Positions 8,997-17,682 are shown, counted from the first letter of the stretch. The stretch: 64,000 bases of DNA from Parabacteroides sp. AD58 (GCF_023744375.2 NZ_CP146284.1:2666001-2730000); one strand, 5' to 3'. Numbers and translations: made by a program. Notes: generated from the sequence alone by a model not told the origin.

Positions 8997-10556
8997 ATGA
9001 AGGAACTTGCTAACTCTAGATTATTTATGTTGAAGTATTGGAAATGGATGTTCGTCTTGTTTGTAGCGGTTTTGTCGTCGTGTAAAACAACACAACAGCC
9101 TGTTAAACAATCGTTGGTATTGGGAGAAAATCCGAAACGGGAGTTTCGGGGTGCCTGGATTCAGACGGCTTTTCAGGGAGAATACAAGGAAATGTCGGTA
9201 AAGGAAATGCGGCGGAGCTTTATCCGTAAACTCGATTTCCTGGAGAAATGCGGTATGAATGCCATTATTTTCCAAGTACGTCCGGAAGCCGATGCTTTTT
9301 ATCGTTCGGAACTGGAACCGTGGAGCCGTTTCTATACGGGAGAACAGGGCCGTGCTCCGGAAGGAAACTTCGATGTGATGGCTTTCTTGATTGAGGAATG
9401 CCACAAACGGAATATGGAGTTTCATGCTTGGTTAAATCCGTATCGGATCAGTACAGCCGGAAATACCAAGTTTGCCGATTCGCATATTTATCACCAGCAT
9501 CCGGAATGGTTTGTTACTTATAACAAACAGATTCTCTTTGATCCGGGTTTGCCACAGTCTCGTCAGTTTATATGCAAGGTGGTAAAAGACATTGTTTCCC
9601 GTTATGATGTGGATGCCATTCACATGGATGATTATTTCTATCCGTATCCGGCAGCCGGACAGTTCTTCCCGGACGACAAGAGTTTCCGTAAGTATGGTTT
9701 AGCCAAAGGATATACACCTGAACAGAAAGCGGATTGGCGGCGTGAGAATGTCAATAAGCTGATTCGTGAGATCAAGCGGACAATCTTGCTGAATAAACCG
9801 TGGGTTCGCTTTGGTATCAGTCCCTTTGGTATCTATCGGAATAAGAAGAATACACCGGACGGTTCCGGCAGTAATACGAATGGTTTGCAGAACTACGACG
9901 ACTTGTATGCTGATATTACCTATTGGGTAAAACAAGGCTGGATAGATTATAATATTCCTCAGATTTATTGGGAGATGGGACATCCGCTGGCCGATTATAC
10001 AACCTTGATTAAATGGTGGAGTAAACATGCGTATGGCGGCCATTTATATATCGGACAAGATGTAGCGCGTACGATGAAAGCGGATCAGTTGACCGGGAAG
10101 ATGCGTTATGAACGTCGTTTGCCGCATATTGAAGGTAACTGTTTTTGGCCGGCCAATGAAATTCTTTGGAACAACAAAGGTGTAGCTGATAGTCTGCAGC
10201 GTCATTATCATCGGTATCCGGCATTGATCCCGGCTTATACGAATATGCATAACCGGGCTCCTGAAGAAGTCAAGAAACTGAAGACAGAATGGACGGCCGA
10301 TGGTTTCTTGCTGCATTGGAAAGCTGAACAAAGTAAGACGAATCCGGAATTAGCCTGGTATTTTGTGATCTATCGTTTCGATCCTAAGGAAGAAGTAGAT
10401 TTGAATAATCCGGCTAAGATCGTAGGGATTACCCGAAATACGTTCTATAAACTGCCTTACGATGAAGGCAAAATCAAATATCGTTATGTCGTGACGGCAG
10501 TCGATCGTTTCCATAATGAAAGTCCGAAGGGGAAGAGCAAGAAAGTGAAATTATAA
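8997..10556 (+). CDS. Family-10-like glycosyl hydrolase lipoprotein (GHL10)
   Basis: This predicted outer-surface or periplasmic lipoprotein has the glycosidase-like GHL10 domain (PF02638, formerly DUF187). A lipobox ends in LSSC. If translation starts at the internal ATG (9027), the lipid-bearing cysteine is residue 19, a normal signal length; the annotated ATG at 8997 would give an unusually long one, so 9027 may be the true start. The catalytic barrel begins with REFRGAWIQT and continues through FQVRPEADAFY and HAWLNPYR to about residue 400. The last 100 residues look like a fibronectin type III-like beta domain. Members of this family are thought to act on peptidoglycan or other glycans, but few have been tested. 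The gene seems to stand alone. Confidence 0.85.
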   Translation: MKELANSRLFMLKYWKWMFVLFVAVLSSCKTTQQPVKQSLVLGENPKREFRGAWIQTAFQGEYKEMSVKEMRRSFIRKLDFLEKCGMNAIIFQVRPEADAFYRSELEPWSRFYTGEQGRAPEGNFDVMAFLIEECHKRNMEFHAWLNPYRISTAGNTKFADSHIYHQHPEWFVTYNKQILFDPGLPQSRQFICKVVKDIVSRYDVDAIHMDDYFYPYPAAGQFFPDDKSFRKYGLAKGYTPEQKADWRRENVNKLIREIKRTILLNKPWVRFGISPFGIYRNKKNTPDGSGSNTNGLQNYDDLYADITYWVKQGWIDYNIPQIYWEMGHPLADYTTLIKWWSKHAYGGHLYIGQDVARTMKADQLTGKMRYERRLPHIEGNCFWPANEILWNNKGVADSLQRHYHRYPALIPAYTNMHNRAPEEVKKLKTEWTADGFLLHWKAEQSKTNPELAWYFVIYRFDPKEEVDLNNPAKIVGITRNTFYKLPYDEGKIKYRYVVTAVDRFHNESPKGKSKKVKL

Positions 10557-10624
10557 ATCCTTGTGTTACTCTGTGGGTTTATCGGAAGAGAAAAGTTCTT
10601 TGAAGTACTTCAAAGATCTGCGGA

Positions 10625-10663
10625 GAAAAAAATGAAGGCACAACATATCGCATGCTGTGCCTT
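10625..10663 (-). terminator. Terminator of the lamin-tail gene
   Basis: The stem pairs 10635-10646 with 10652-10663 (one mismatch, 5-base loop). Read on the minus strand it is followed by a run of seven T (10632-10626). It lies about 50 bases beyond the stop codon of the minus-strand gene ending at 10717. Confidence 0.82.
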
Positions 10664-10716
10664 CCATGTTCTAAATTCAACTCATTTGTTGAAAAGAACT
10701 ATGAAAACAATAAAGC

Positions 10717-13065
10717 CTATGGATTTAATAATACTTGTTTCTTACGGATGACGTTTCCGCCGGGATGCCATAGTTCAAGATATATGATATAAATACCTGT
10801 ATTGAGTGGCGAACCATCGCGCCCTTTTCCGTTCCATTCTAAATATCCTTGCGTTCCGAGCAAGGTGTTGTCGGCTATTAAAGCTACTTTTCTGCCGGAT
10901 AAATCGAAAATCCATCCTCGTGCCATATAGCCTGATTGATTGAGCCGGTACGGAATCTGAAAAGTTCCGGTTGGCTGATAAATCGGATCATCAATTTCTT
11001 CTGAATCTGTTTCTGTCTCTTCACTCAGATATTGTGAGTTTTCCAAGCCAGGTGTGCCGAAACCGGCCGACGAAGCGGCCGAAGTCCAGTTGTCGGCATT
11101 CTGTGAATCTTTATCTGGATCTTTCCGTTCCAAAGCTACTCCCTTTTTGTTCTTGACAGTGGGTGCATGCCATTTGGGAGAATAACTTACTTCGTCGATA
11201 ATTATTTCTCCATCTTCCCGATACAGAACTATAGTTGAACCGGTATTGGAAAGTACCGGTAATTTACATTCCAGCCAATTTAAGGAAGCCGGTAGTGAGT
11301 AGAAATTCTCTACACCTTCGATCGATTTGGTCAGCAACAGATAATCACCTGCCTGCAATGTTTGCGGATAAGCTTCCAAAGGATAACGGGTATTCAAGGA
11401 ACCGTCCGTTTTTCGGGTAGAAATGCATACGTCTTTCAGACTTAATTCCTGCTTGGAGCGGTTATACAGTTCAATGTATTCACTGCCATCGACAAAGGGT
11501 TCCGGTAATAATTCATTGAAGATAATATCACCGGGTTGAGGTTGCAGAGCTTCCGGAATTTCCGGTTCTGGGTTTGTTTCTTCCTCCGGTTCGTTTGGCT
11601 CTTCTTCTGGTTCTTCTTCATTCTCCTTTGCTCCCGAATTGGCTTCACCCGGTGTTCCTCCGCGTGGATCGGTTGAAAGATGCCAGCCTTCCTCACTATA
11701 TTCCCACGAACAGGCGGGTTTCGCTTTCGGATAAGTATATTGATCAATCTGTTTTCCGCTGCCATCGTATAGAGAAAGTTCTTTTCCGGTATTCGCTAAG
11801 GCGGAAGGGAATTTATCTAAAGGGCAGACTTGTCCGTTTCCCGCCTCTATTTCCTGTCCGGAACGATACAGAACGATCCATTCGTGTGCCGGGATTTTAA
11901 TTCCGGTTAAAGCCACAGAGTTATTGCCATAATGCAGTTCCCAGTTTGAAAGATCGATCGATGAGTCGCATGTATTATACAATTCGATATATTCTGTCTC
12001 GGGTAAGGCTGTCAATCCTTTCGGATCGGCCATGACTTCATTTATCCTAACGGCTTTTTCCGGATAACTTTCAATGGGAGCCTCGGGTTGTTCTTCCGGA
12101 GTTTCAGGGGTTTCTTCTGCTTCACGCAAAAGAAACGTGTAAGAATTGTCCGGTATAATGCCTCCTTGTTCATCTTTCAGATTTTCTATATAGAATGTAT
12201 ATTCGTGGTCAAGAGTCATTGCTTGAGGTAAACGGACTGTAACAATCTGGTGGTTGCTATCTTGGTACATACTTCGAATAGCAGCGCATTTCCCGTCAAA
12301 GCCATAGCCTGAGATTGCATATATTGCTCCGTCTAACGAAACGGGGCCACTGAATTCAAAGGATACTTCCGATAAACTGATGGGTTGAATAGCCGTTAAT
12401 TCTACGGAACTTTGTTCGGTTTGTTCCGGCTCTTCCGTTTGTTCAGTTATTTTTGTCCGATAACTGATATCATCTATACCGAAATCATCTGTTTTGGTTT
12501 TCGTATGTGTTACCAGAATGCAAAAATGGGCTTGTTCCGGGAATGTATAACTGTATTCAAATGAAGCCGATTGTTTAGTTGCCTCTTCTGATAACGCATT
12601 TCCGGCATATAAGGTCCAATATTTTTGATCTTTGCAAGTGATAATAAGATGTAGAATACATTTTTCTTCCTCATCAAAGTCATTAAAGGCCTGGATTTCC
12701 TGATTATCTATTCCGAATCTTAACCGGTTAGAACGGTCATATCCGGCACAGATGTAAAATCCGGCAGGAGTTTTAGCTGGAGAAGCAGGGAATATTTTAA
12801 TACGATTCTTGGCTGTAGGTTTACTTTTCAGGTACAAATAAAATTCCCATTCCTGTTCATCTCCTTCTATTGAATAAGGATAAGACAAAGAAACTGTTTC
12901 AGTTTGTTCCTGACCGTTCACCATTAAAACGCCATTGTCTATGACAAACTGCTGGCGATCGCCTGTCCATAAAACGGGTAATTCATGAGATCCAAATGTC
13001 TCCTGAAACTGTGAAAATACCAAAAGTGGAAGATTAACGAGTAAGAGAAGTAAAATTTGTTTCAT
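10717..13065 (-). CDS. Large exported protein with two lamin-tail domains and a FlgD-like C-terminus
   Basis: This 782-residue protein starts with a clear signal peptide (about residues 1-18, ending VFSQ). An N-terminal beta region (about 20-200) resembles concanavalin/laminin-G folds. Two lamin-tail (LTD) domains follow near 340-455 and 510-625; both carry the INEV or FNEL start and the EYIELYN core. They are joined by a linker of about 30 residues rich in Glu and Pro (near 475-505). The last 90 residues form a beta domain with FDLSGRKV, WNGKGRDG and NTGIYI motifs, as in FlgD-like or secretion-tail modules. It may be a cell-surface or type IX-exported protein; the C-terminus is suggestive, not decisive. 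Ligands are unknown. It is transcribed divergently from asd. Confidence 0.8.
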   Translation of the reverse strand: MKQILLLLLVNLPLLVFSQFQETFGSHELPVLWTGDRQQFVIDNGVLMVNGQEQTETVSLSYPYSIEGDEQEWEFYLYLKSKPTAKNRIKIFPASPAKTPAGFYICAGYDRSNRLRFGIDNQEIQAFNDFDEEEKCILHLIITCKDQKYWTLYAGNALSEEATKQSASFEYSYTFPEQAHFCILVTHTKTKTDDFGIDDISYRTKITEQTEEPEQTEQSSVELTAIQPISLSEVSFEFSGPVSLDGAIYAISGYGFDGKCAAIRSMYQDSNHQIVTVRLPQAMTLDHEYTFYIENLKDEQGGIIPDNSYTFLLREAEETPETPEEQPEAPIESYPEKAVRINEVMADPKGLTALPETEYIELYNTCDSSIDLSNWELHYGNNSVALTGIKIPAHEWIVLYRSGQEIEAGNGQVCPLDKFPSALANTGKELSLYDGSGKQIDQYTYPKAKPACSWEYSEEGWHLSTDPRGGTPGEANSGAKENEEEPEEEPNEPEEETNPEPEIPEALQPQPGDIIFNELLPEPFVDGSEYIELYNRSKQELSLKDVCISTRKTDGSLNTRYPLEAYPQTLQAGDYLLLTKSIEGVENFYSLPASLNWLECKLPVLSNTGSTIVLYREDGEIIIDEVSYSPKWHAPTVKNKKGVALERKDPDKDSQNADNWTSAASSAGFGTPGLENSQYLSEETETDSEEIDDPIYQPTGTFQIPYRLNQSGYMARGWIFDLSGRKVALIADNTLLGTQGYLEWNGKGRDGSPLNTGIYIIYLELWHPGGNVIRKKQVLLNP

Positions 13066-13093
13066 AGCCAGCCAGTTTTGTTTTAGAATTGTT

Positions 13094-13101
13094 TATCTTT
13101 G
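13094..13101 (+). promoter_or_regulatory. Probable -7 element of asd
   Basis: TATCTTTG at this position matches the -7 consensus. The -33 box is not convincing, since the nearest TTTG is too close. It implies a leader of about 90 bases before asd that contains a short inverted repeat, ATAACA-gct-TGTTAT (13112-13126), whose role is unknown. Confidence 0.5.
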
Positions 13102-13195
13102 CACGCTGTTTGATAACAGCTTGTTATTAATTTATTGCAAAGATAAAAAATTGTAAACGAATATACAAACTTTTTAAACTAAATTTTTCGCTGAA

Positions 13196-14206
13196 ATGAA
13201 TGTAGCAATTGTTGGTGCAAGTGGTGCAGTAGGACAAGAGTTCTTACGTGTGCTTGATCAGAGAAATTTTCCGATAGACAACCTGGTATTATTTGGTTCG
13301 TCTCGTAGTGCAGGACGTGATTATACGTTCCGTGGTAAACAGTATACTGTCAAGGAGCTGAAGCACAACGACGATTTTAAGGGTATCGATGTTGCTTTCG
13401 TTTCAGCTGGAGGCGGCACTTCCATTGAATTTGCTGAGACAATTACAAAGCATGGCGCTGTAATGATCGATAATTCAAGTGCTTTCCGTATGGAAAAGGA
13501 TGTTCCTCTGGTAGTTCCGGAAGTAAATCCGGAAGATGCGCTGGATCGTCCGCGTGGCATCATTGCCAATCCGAATTGTACAACAATCCAGATGGTCGTT
13601 GCTTTGAAAGCTATTGAAAACCTGTCGCACATCAAACGTGTACATGTGGCTACTTACCAAGCTGCCAGTGGTGCCGGTGCAACAGCTATGGCTGAACTGA
13701 AGAAGCAATTCGAACAGTTGTTGAATGGTGAAGAGCCTACTGTTGAAAAGTTCGCTTATCAGTTGGCATACAACTTGATTCCGCATGTAGATGTCTTTAC
13801 AGATAATGGTTATACAAAGGAAGAAATGAAGATGTATAACGAAACACGTAAGATTATGCACTCAGATATCGAAGTAAGTGCAACTTGTGTGCGTGTTCCG
13901 GTTATGCGTGCTCATAGTGAAGCTACATGGGTTGAGACAGAACGTCCGCTTTCATTGGAAGAAGTTCGTCAGGCCTTTGCTCAGATGGATGGTGTGGTTC
14001 TGCAGGATGAACCGGCTAAGAAAGTATATCCGATGCCGTTGTTCGTTGCCGATCACGATGAAGTGTATGTAGGTCGTATCCGTAAGGACCTGACAAATCC
14101 GAATGGTTTATCGTTCTGGACTGTAAGCGATCAGATCCGTAAAGGGGCCGCTTTGAATGCCGTTCAAATTGCTGAATATTTGTTGAAGGTAGGTAATATC
14201 CGATAA
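13196..14206 (+). CDS. asd: Aspartate-semialdehyde dehydrogenase
   Basis: This enzyme reduces aspartyl phosphate to aspartate semialdehyde with NADPH, the branch point to lysine/diaminopimelate, threonine and methionine. The 336-residue protein has the N-terminal Rossmann motif GASGAVG (residues 7-13), an SSAFRM substrate motif near residue 98, the catalytic Cys128 in an NPNCTT context, and conserved RVPV and HSEA stretches near 238-246. The length is typical. The start follows a long AT-rich leader, with an ATG and no strong ribosome-binding sequence. No lysine or threonine genes are adjacent. A terminator follows the stop codon. Confidence 0.95.
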   Translation: MNVAIVGASGAVGQEFLRVLDQRNFPIDNLVLFGSSRSAGRDYTFRGKQYTVKELKHNDDFKGIDVAFVSAGGGTSIEFAETITKHGAVMIDNSSAFRMEKDVPLVVPEVNPEDALDRPRGIIANPNCTTIQMVVALKAIENLSHIKRVHVATYQAASGAGATAMAELKKQFEQLLNGEEPTVEKFAYQLAYNLIPHVDVFTDNGYTKEEMKMYNETRKIMHSDIEVSATCVRVPVMRAHSEATWVETERPLSLEEVRQAFAQMDGVVLQDEPAKKVYPMPLFVADHDEVYVGRIRKDLTNPNGLSFWTVSDQIRKGAALNAVQIAEYLLKVGNIR

Positions 14207-14229
14207 GATATACATATCCCGTTTTAAAA

Positions 14230-14291
14230 GATACGAGAATCGAAAACGAAACTAATGAGAGTCGTTTTCAGTTCTCGTATCTTTTGTTTTT
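14230..14291 (+). terminator. Terminator of asd
   Basis: An outer 10-base stem (14230-14239 with 14272-14281) holds an inner stem (GAAAACGA at 14242-14249 with TCGTTTTC at 14262-14269) and is followed by TTTTGTTTTT. It resembles the thioredoxin terminator in sequence. Confidence 0.82.
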
Positions 14292-14311
14292 AATGACGTT
14301 ATATTTGGGGC

Positions 14312-14374
14312 AAAAGCCGGCGTATTTTCATGAAAAGCCGGCGCAAATTGACAAAAATACGCCGGCTTTTTTAT
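14312..14374. terminator. Strong bidirectional terminator with a duplicated 5' arm
   Basis: A perfect 17-base stem pairs 14312-14328 with 14354-14370, flanked by T-runs on both strands. It ends the convergent DUF554 gene on the minus strand and backs up the asd terminator. A second copy of the first 11 bases of the left arm (14333-14343) lies inside the loop and could pair with the same right arm. Confidence 0.85.
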
Positions 14375-14412
14375 TTACATATATTAAGAATTTGTTTATT
14401 GTGTCTAAACTT

Positions 14413-15096
14413 CTAAAAACCAATCAGATATTTGGCTATGAAGAAAAATACCGGAACTGCTAGGGCCGGAAGCATATTCAATGTTTTGCAGTCTTTGATT
14501 TCGAGAATAGCCAGACCGGAACTGGCAATCAATACACCACCCACAATGGAAATCTCATTCATCAGCTCTTCTGAAATCACGTCACCAGCCAAAGAAGTAA
14601 TCAGATAAATTGATCCTTGGAACAGGAACAATACTGGGGCAGCCAGGATCATTCCGAATCCGTAGGTACTGGCCAGGACGGTCGAAGTCACCAGATCAAG
14701 GGTCGCATTGGTAAACAAATATGTATTGTCGCCGTAGAGGGCACTCATGATAGGCCCGACCATCGATAAGGTTCCTATACAATATAATAAGATACCTGTC
14801 GAGAGTCCTTCTGCCAGATTGGACTTGGAGAAGTGTTGCACGACACGGTTGAACTTGCCGGACAGGTCTAATAAAGTACCGACTAACGTACCTAATGCCA
14901 GACTGACGATAAACAGGACCGGATAATTACTTTCCGGCAGATGTGAAGTAACGGCATTGATTCCTAAAACTAAGGCCGCCAAACCCATGGCGTGATACAA
15001 TGCACTCTGATATTGAGGCTTGATGGCACGTTTGGCTACACTGCCGACCGTGCTGCCTATCATGATACAAATGGTATTGACAATCGTTCCTAACAT
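14413..15096 (-). CDS. DUF554 family membrane protein (YqgA-like)
   Basis: This 227-residue polytopic inner-membrane protein matches the DUF554/YqgA family. The N-terminal GTIVNTICIMIGSTVG signature is followed by six or seven hydrophobic segments and the conserved GIGT-like glycine pattern through residue 220. The family has been suggested to transport something, but no substrate is known. The start at 15096 fits the family N-terminus. A -7-like TAACTTTG lies only 7 bases before the start (15111-15104), so if that element is real the transcript would have almost no leader. It converges on asd and diverges from the small ORF to its right. Confidence 0.85.
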   Translation of the reverse strand: MLGTIVNTICIMIGSTVGSVAKRAIKPQYQSALYHAMGLAALVLGINAVTSHLPESNYPVLFIVSLALGTLVGTLLDLSGKFNRVVQHFSKSNLAEGLSTGILLYCIGTLSMVGPIMSALYGDNTYLFTNATLDLVTSTVLASTYGFGMILAAPVLFLFQGSIYLITSLAGDVISEELMNEISIVGGVLIASSGLAILEIKDCKTLNMLPALAVPVFFFIAKYLIGF

Positions 15097-15276
15097 AATA
15101 TGGCAAAGTTATAAAGAAAAGAAAATAGATGGCCTTTTGGTAAACATAAACTTTGTTTTTTCTGTTTCATAGGTGGTACGGAAAAATAAGAAAGACAAAT
15201 AGGGGTTTTTCGGAAGAATGTGTCTTATGGGTAAACAACATATAAAAGTTTACGGATAACTACAAATCAATAAATA

Positions 15277-15450
15277 ATGAATAAACGTATGAAACAGAAA
15301 GAAAATAAAAAGAAACAGGTGAATATGTGGCATTGGAATCAGCCGGAACAGGGTATGAGCATTGAAGACTGCGAACAGCTGGTAGATGAGTTCCGTTTGT
15401 CGGTTCAGAAAGCTTCGTTTAATCCGACGCTGGCCATCTTGTTGCATTGA
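15277..15450 (+). CDS. Small 57-residue protein of unknown function
   Basis: This short ORF starts with a very basic stretch (about 16 residues rich in Lys, Gln and Asn). An acidic, helical-looking C-terminal part follows (SIEDCEQLVDEFR...QKASFNPTLAILLH). Codon choice in the second half matches neighbouring genes, and no other real ORF covers the same bases: the opposite-strand frame is low in complexity and looks like a shadow. It lies between the divergent DUF554 gene and dusB. I recognise no family. The start could also be the ATG four codons in. It is probably a real small gene, but support rests on composition and position only. Confidence 0.55.
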   Translation: MNKRMKQKENKKKQVNMWHWNQPEQGMSIEDCEQLVDEFRLSVQKASFNPTLAILLH

Positions 15451-15489
15451 AGCGAGGGTTGATCTTTTTTAGGCCACAAATAAATTCCG

Positions 15490-15497
15490 TACCTTTG
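15490..15497 (+). promoter_or_regulatory. Probable -7 element of dusB
   Basis: TACCTTTG matches the -7 consensus, and a T-rich block at 15466-15470 sits where the -33 box is expected. The predicted transcript start leaves a leader of about 23 bases before the dusB ATG. Confidence 0.55.
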
Positions 15498-15526
15498 CAC
15501 AGAATAATGATGTGTAAGGTAAATAT

Positions 15527-16510
15527 ATGAAGATCGGAAATATAGATTTGGGAGAACGGCCGGTGTTTCTGGCACCGATGGAGGATGTAACGGATATTGC
15601 GTTTCGCTTGATGTGCAAGCGTTTTGGGGCAGATATGGTTTATACGGAATTTGTTTCGAGCGACGCTTTGATCCGCAGTGTCAGCAAAACGCAGCAGAAG
15701 CTGATTGTGTCAGACGAAGAACGCCCGGTGGCCATCCAGATTTATGGTCGTGATGTAGCTTCGATGGTAGAAGCTGCCCGCATTTGCGAAGCAGCGCACC
15801 CTGATATATTGGATATTAATTTCGGTTGTCCGGTGAAACGTGTTGCCGGAAAAGGAGCCGGAGCCGGTATGTTGCAGAATATTCCCTTAATGCTCGAAAT
15901 CACACGGGAAGTAGTAAAAGCCGTCAATATACCGGTTACGGTCAAGACTCGTTTGGGTTGGGATGCCGATCATAAGATTATTGTGGAACTGGCCGAACAA
16001 TTACAGGATTGCGGTATTGCAGCTTTGTCGATACATGGTCGTACACGTGCCCAGATGTATACCGGAGAAGCCGACTGGACTTTGATTGGTGCGGTAAAGA
16101 ATAATCCGAGAATGACGATCCCGATTATCGGTAATGGAGATGTGACATCTGCGGAAATATGCAGGCAACGCTTTGATACGTATGGCGTTGATGGCGTCAT
16201 GATCGGTCGAGGAAGTATCGGTCGGCCGTGGATTTTCCGGGAAGTCAAGCATTATCTGACGACGGGCGAATTATTGCCCCCTGAATCTTTTCATTGGTAC
16301 CTGGATATTCTGAAAGAACAGGTAACAGACAGTGTGAACCGACTTGACGAACGGCGGGGCATTTTGCATATTCGCCGGCATTTGGCAGCCACTTCTCTCT
16401 TTAAAGGCATTCCGGATTTTAAGCAGACACGCGTGGCGATGTTGCGGGCGGAAACCGTGAAAGAATTATTCGAAATAATGGATTCAATTCCCGAAAAATT
16501 CGAAATTTGA
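15527..16510 (+). CDS. dusB: tRNA-dihydrouridine synthase
   Basis: This FMN enzyme reduces uridine to dihydrouridine in the D-loop of tRNA. The 327-residue protein shows the N-terminal FLAPMEDVTD motif, YTEFVSSDAL, the catalytic Cys101 in an NFGCPVKRV context, the KTRLGW segment near 143, SIHGRTR near 167, GNGDV near 204 and GRGSIGRPW near 230. This fits the DusB subgroup, and the length is typical. The C-terminal helical tRNA-binding domain spans about residues 245-320. It is probably monocistronic, with its own promoter just upstream. The intergenic region that follows ends in a strong terminator. Confidence 0.93.
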   Translation: MKIGNIDLGERPVFLAPMEDVTDIAFRLMCKRFGADMVYTEFVSSDALIRSVSKTQQKLIVSDEERPVAIQIYGRDVASMVEAARICEAAHPDILDINFGCPVKRVAGKGAGAGMLQNIPLMLEITREVVKAVNIPVTVKTRLGWDADHKIIVELAEQLQDCGIAALSIHGRTRAQMYTGEADWTLIGAVKNNPRMTIPIIGNGDVTSAEICRQRFDTYGVDGVMIGRGSIGRPWIFREVKHYLTTGELLPPESFHWYLDILKEQVTDSVNRLDERRGILHIRRHLAATSLFKGIPDFKQTRVAMLRAETVKELFEIMDSIPEKFEI

Positions 16511-16607
16511 GATGGTTTTAGCCTTTTTTAAAGGAATATATAAATTTACTCCCTGGTTTTTATAATAAATTGATACATTCGGACAATATATGATGTAAGA
16601 AATACAT

Positions 16608-16745
16608 TATCTTTGTGTCGAGTTTTTTTCATAGTATTTTAGATCTAAGGTTAACAAGTCTTTGTATGAAGGAATCGTGAGATTGTTTCGTTGCAGAGCT
16701 AAAAGAGGTGTCATTCCTTTAGGCGTCGGAATGCACCTTTTTTTA
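16608..16745 (+). ncRNA. Candidate small RNA with own promoter element and terminator
   Basis: In the 254-base gap between dusB and the convergent amidase gene, a TATCTTTG element (16608-16615) starts a stretch of about 120 bases without an ORF. The stretch ends in a strong intrinsic terminator: the stem 16706-16717 with 16728-16738 has one bulged T and is followed by an eight-T run. The unit would give an RNA from about 16622 to 16745. No clear -33 box was seen. Alternatively, the hairpin is simply the dusB terminator and the -7 match is chance. Confidence 0.4.
16706..16745 (+). terminator. Strong intrinsic terminator
   Basis: AGGTG-t-CATTCC pairs with GGAATGCACCT around a 10-base loop, followed by TTTTTTTATTTT. 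It ends plus-strand transcription from dusB or from the candidate small RNA. Confidence 0.87.
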
Positions 16746-16764
16746 TTTTATGCAGCTGCGTGGC

Positions 16765-17559
16765 TTATTGCTTCAGTTCGCCGATAAGGACTGTTTCTTC
16801 ATTGTCCGGACATTGGGCTACGATTTCTCCGTCGGCATTTAACAAACGGCTGCCTCCCTGATATACAATACCGGCAGAATCAGTTCCCACACAATTGACG
16901 GCAATCACGTTTACCTGATTTTCCATGGCTCGTTCTTGCAGTAATTTTTCCCAATCACTTTGACGGGATTCGGGCCAGTTGGCAATATAGATGGCTGTAT
17001 CATATTCATCCTGGTTTCTGCTCCAGTTAGGAAACCGGAGATCATAACAGATATAAGGAGAAAAACGGTGTCCTTTCCAGGTAAAGATCAGGCGTTCTTT
17101 GCCCGGCGAGAAGCTTCCTTTCTTGAAACAGTTGTGCTTGTCGTAAATCTGATATTTCCCATCCGGAAAGACGGCCAGCAGACGGTTGAAATAAAGATTC
17201 TCTTCTTTGTAAATGGTTGATCCGATGATGAGCGCCTGAGTTTCCCGGGCCCACTGCTGCATATATTGGATAATGCGGGGATATTGAGCGGCGACCAGAT
17301 CCTTTAAGTCTGCCTTTTCCTGTGCATTCTTCTTTTTCATTTCGCAGCCGGATGTAAATAGTTCGGGAAAAACAATCAGGTCACAGTTTGTACACTGCCT
17401 GATCCGTCTGTCAAAAGCTTCCAGATTGGCATCTACGTTTCCCCAGGCAAGTTGGGCTTGTACAAGAGCTACTTTTAATGATGATTGTTCTGTCTGAGTC
17501 CGACCTGTAGAAGTCAGGAATGAAAATCCAAGCAGAATGAAGATGAGACCTATACGCAT
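16765..17559 (-). CDS. Exported nitrilase-family amidohydrolase
   Basis: This is a carbon-nitrogen hydrolase of the omega-amidase/YafV-like type. The Glu-Lys-Cys triad is visible: Glu in FPELF (about residue 67), Lys in YDKHN (about 142) and Cys in PYICYDLRFP (about 176). The open frame extends 46 residues further upstream, but the ATG at 17559 is chosen. It begins a good signal peptide (hydrophobic residues 3-16, then TSTGRTQ), and a TATCTTTG promoter element lies at 17588-17581, inside the longer frame. The mature enzyme would therefore be periplasmic, unusual for YafV relatives, which repair deaminated glutathione or 2-oxoglutaramate in the cytoplasm. The substrate is unknown. It is divergent from aroA. 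Confidence 0.82.
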   Translation of the reverse strand: MRIGLIFILLGFSFLTSTGRTQTEQSSLKVALVQAQLAWGNVDANLEAFDRRIRQCTNCDLIVFPELFTSGCEMKKKNAQEKADLKDLVAAQYPRIIQYMQQWARETQALIIGSTIYKEENLYFNRLLAVFPDGKYQIYDKHNCFKKGSFSPGKERLIFTWKGHRFSPYICYDLRFPNWSRNQDEYDTAIYIANWPESRQSDWEKLLQERAMENQVNVIAVNCVGTDSAGIVYQGGSRLLNADGEIVAQCPDNEETVLIGELKQ

Positions 17560-17580
17560 AATGATACATTTTAGTGAACA

Positions 17581-17588
17581 CAAAGATA
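17581..17588 (-). promoter_or_regulatory. -7 element of the nitrilase-like gene
   Basis: TATCTTTG on the minus strand, 22 bases before the ATG at 17559. It lies inside the longer open frame and so supports the shorter start. Confidence 0.55.
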
Positions 17589-17682
17589 TAAAACTAAACA
17601 GAAAAATCTGTTTTGAGGCATGAGTTACGGGCAGTTTATGAAAACAGACAGCTCTCTGTTTTTTTATGCGTGTGGAAATCCT

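Noticed and set aside
10563-10751. 62-codon plus-strand frame after the GHL10 gene
   Set aside because: It reads through the terminator hairpin of the convergent gene and overlaps that gene; there is no sign of real coding.
10717-11000. Type IX C-terminal sorting signal on the lamin-tail protein
   Set aside because: The end domain has FDLSGRKV and TGIYI motifs but fits a FlgD-like module as well; it is not clear enough to call a type A sorting domain.
13112-13126. ATAACAgctTGTTAT as an asd operator
   Set aside because: The arms are only six bases and AT-rich; such repeats occur by chance, and there is no second copy nearby.
15250-15447. 65-codon minus-strand frame opposite the small ORF
   Set aside because: It has a low-complexity Phe/Leu-rich composition typical of a shadow of the Lys-rich plus-strand frame.
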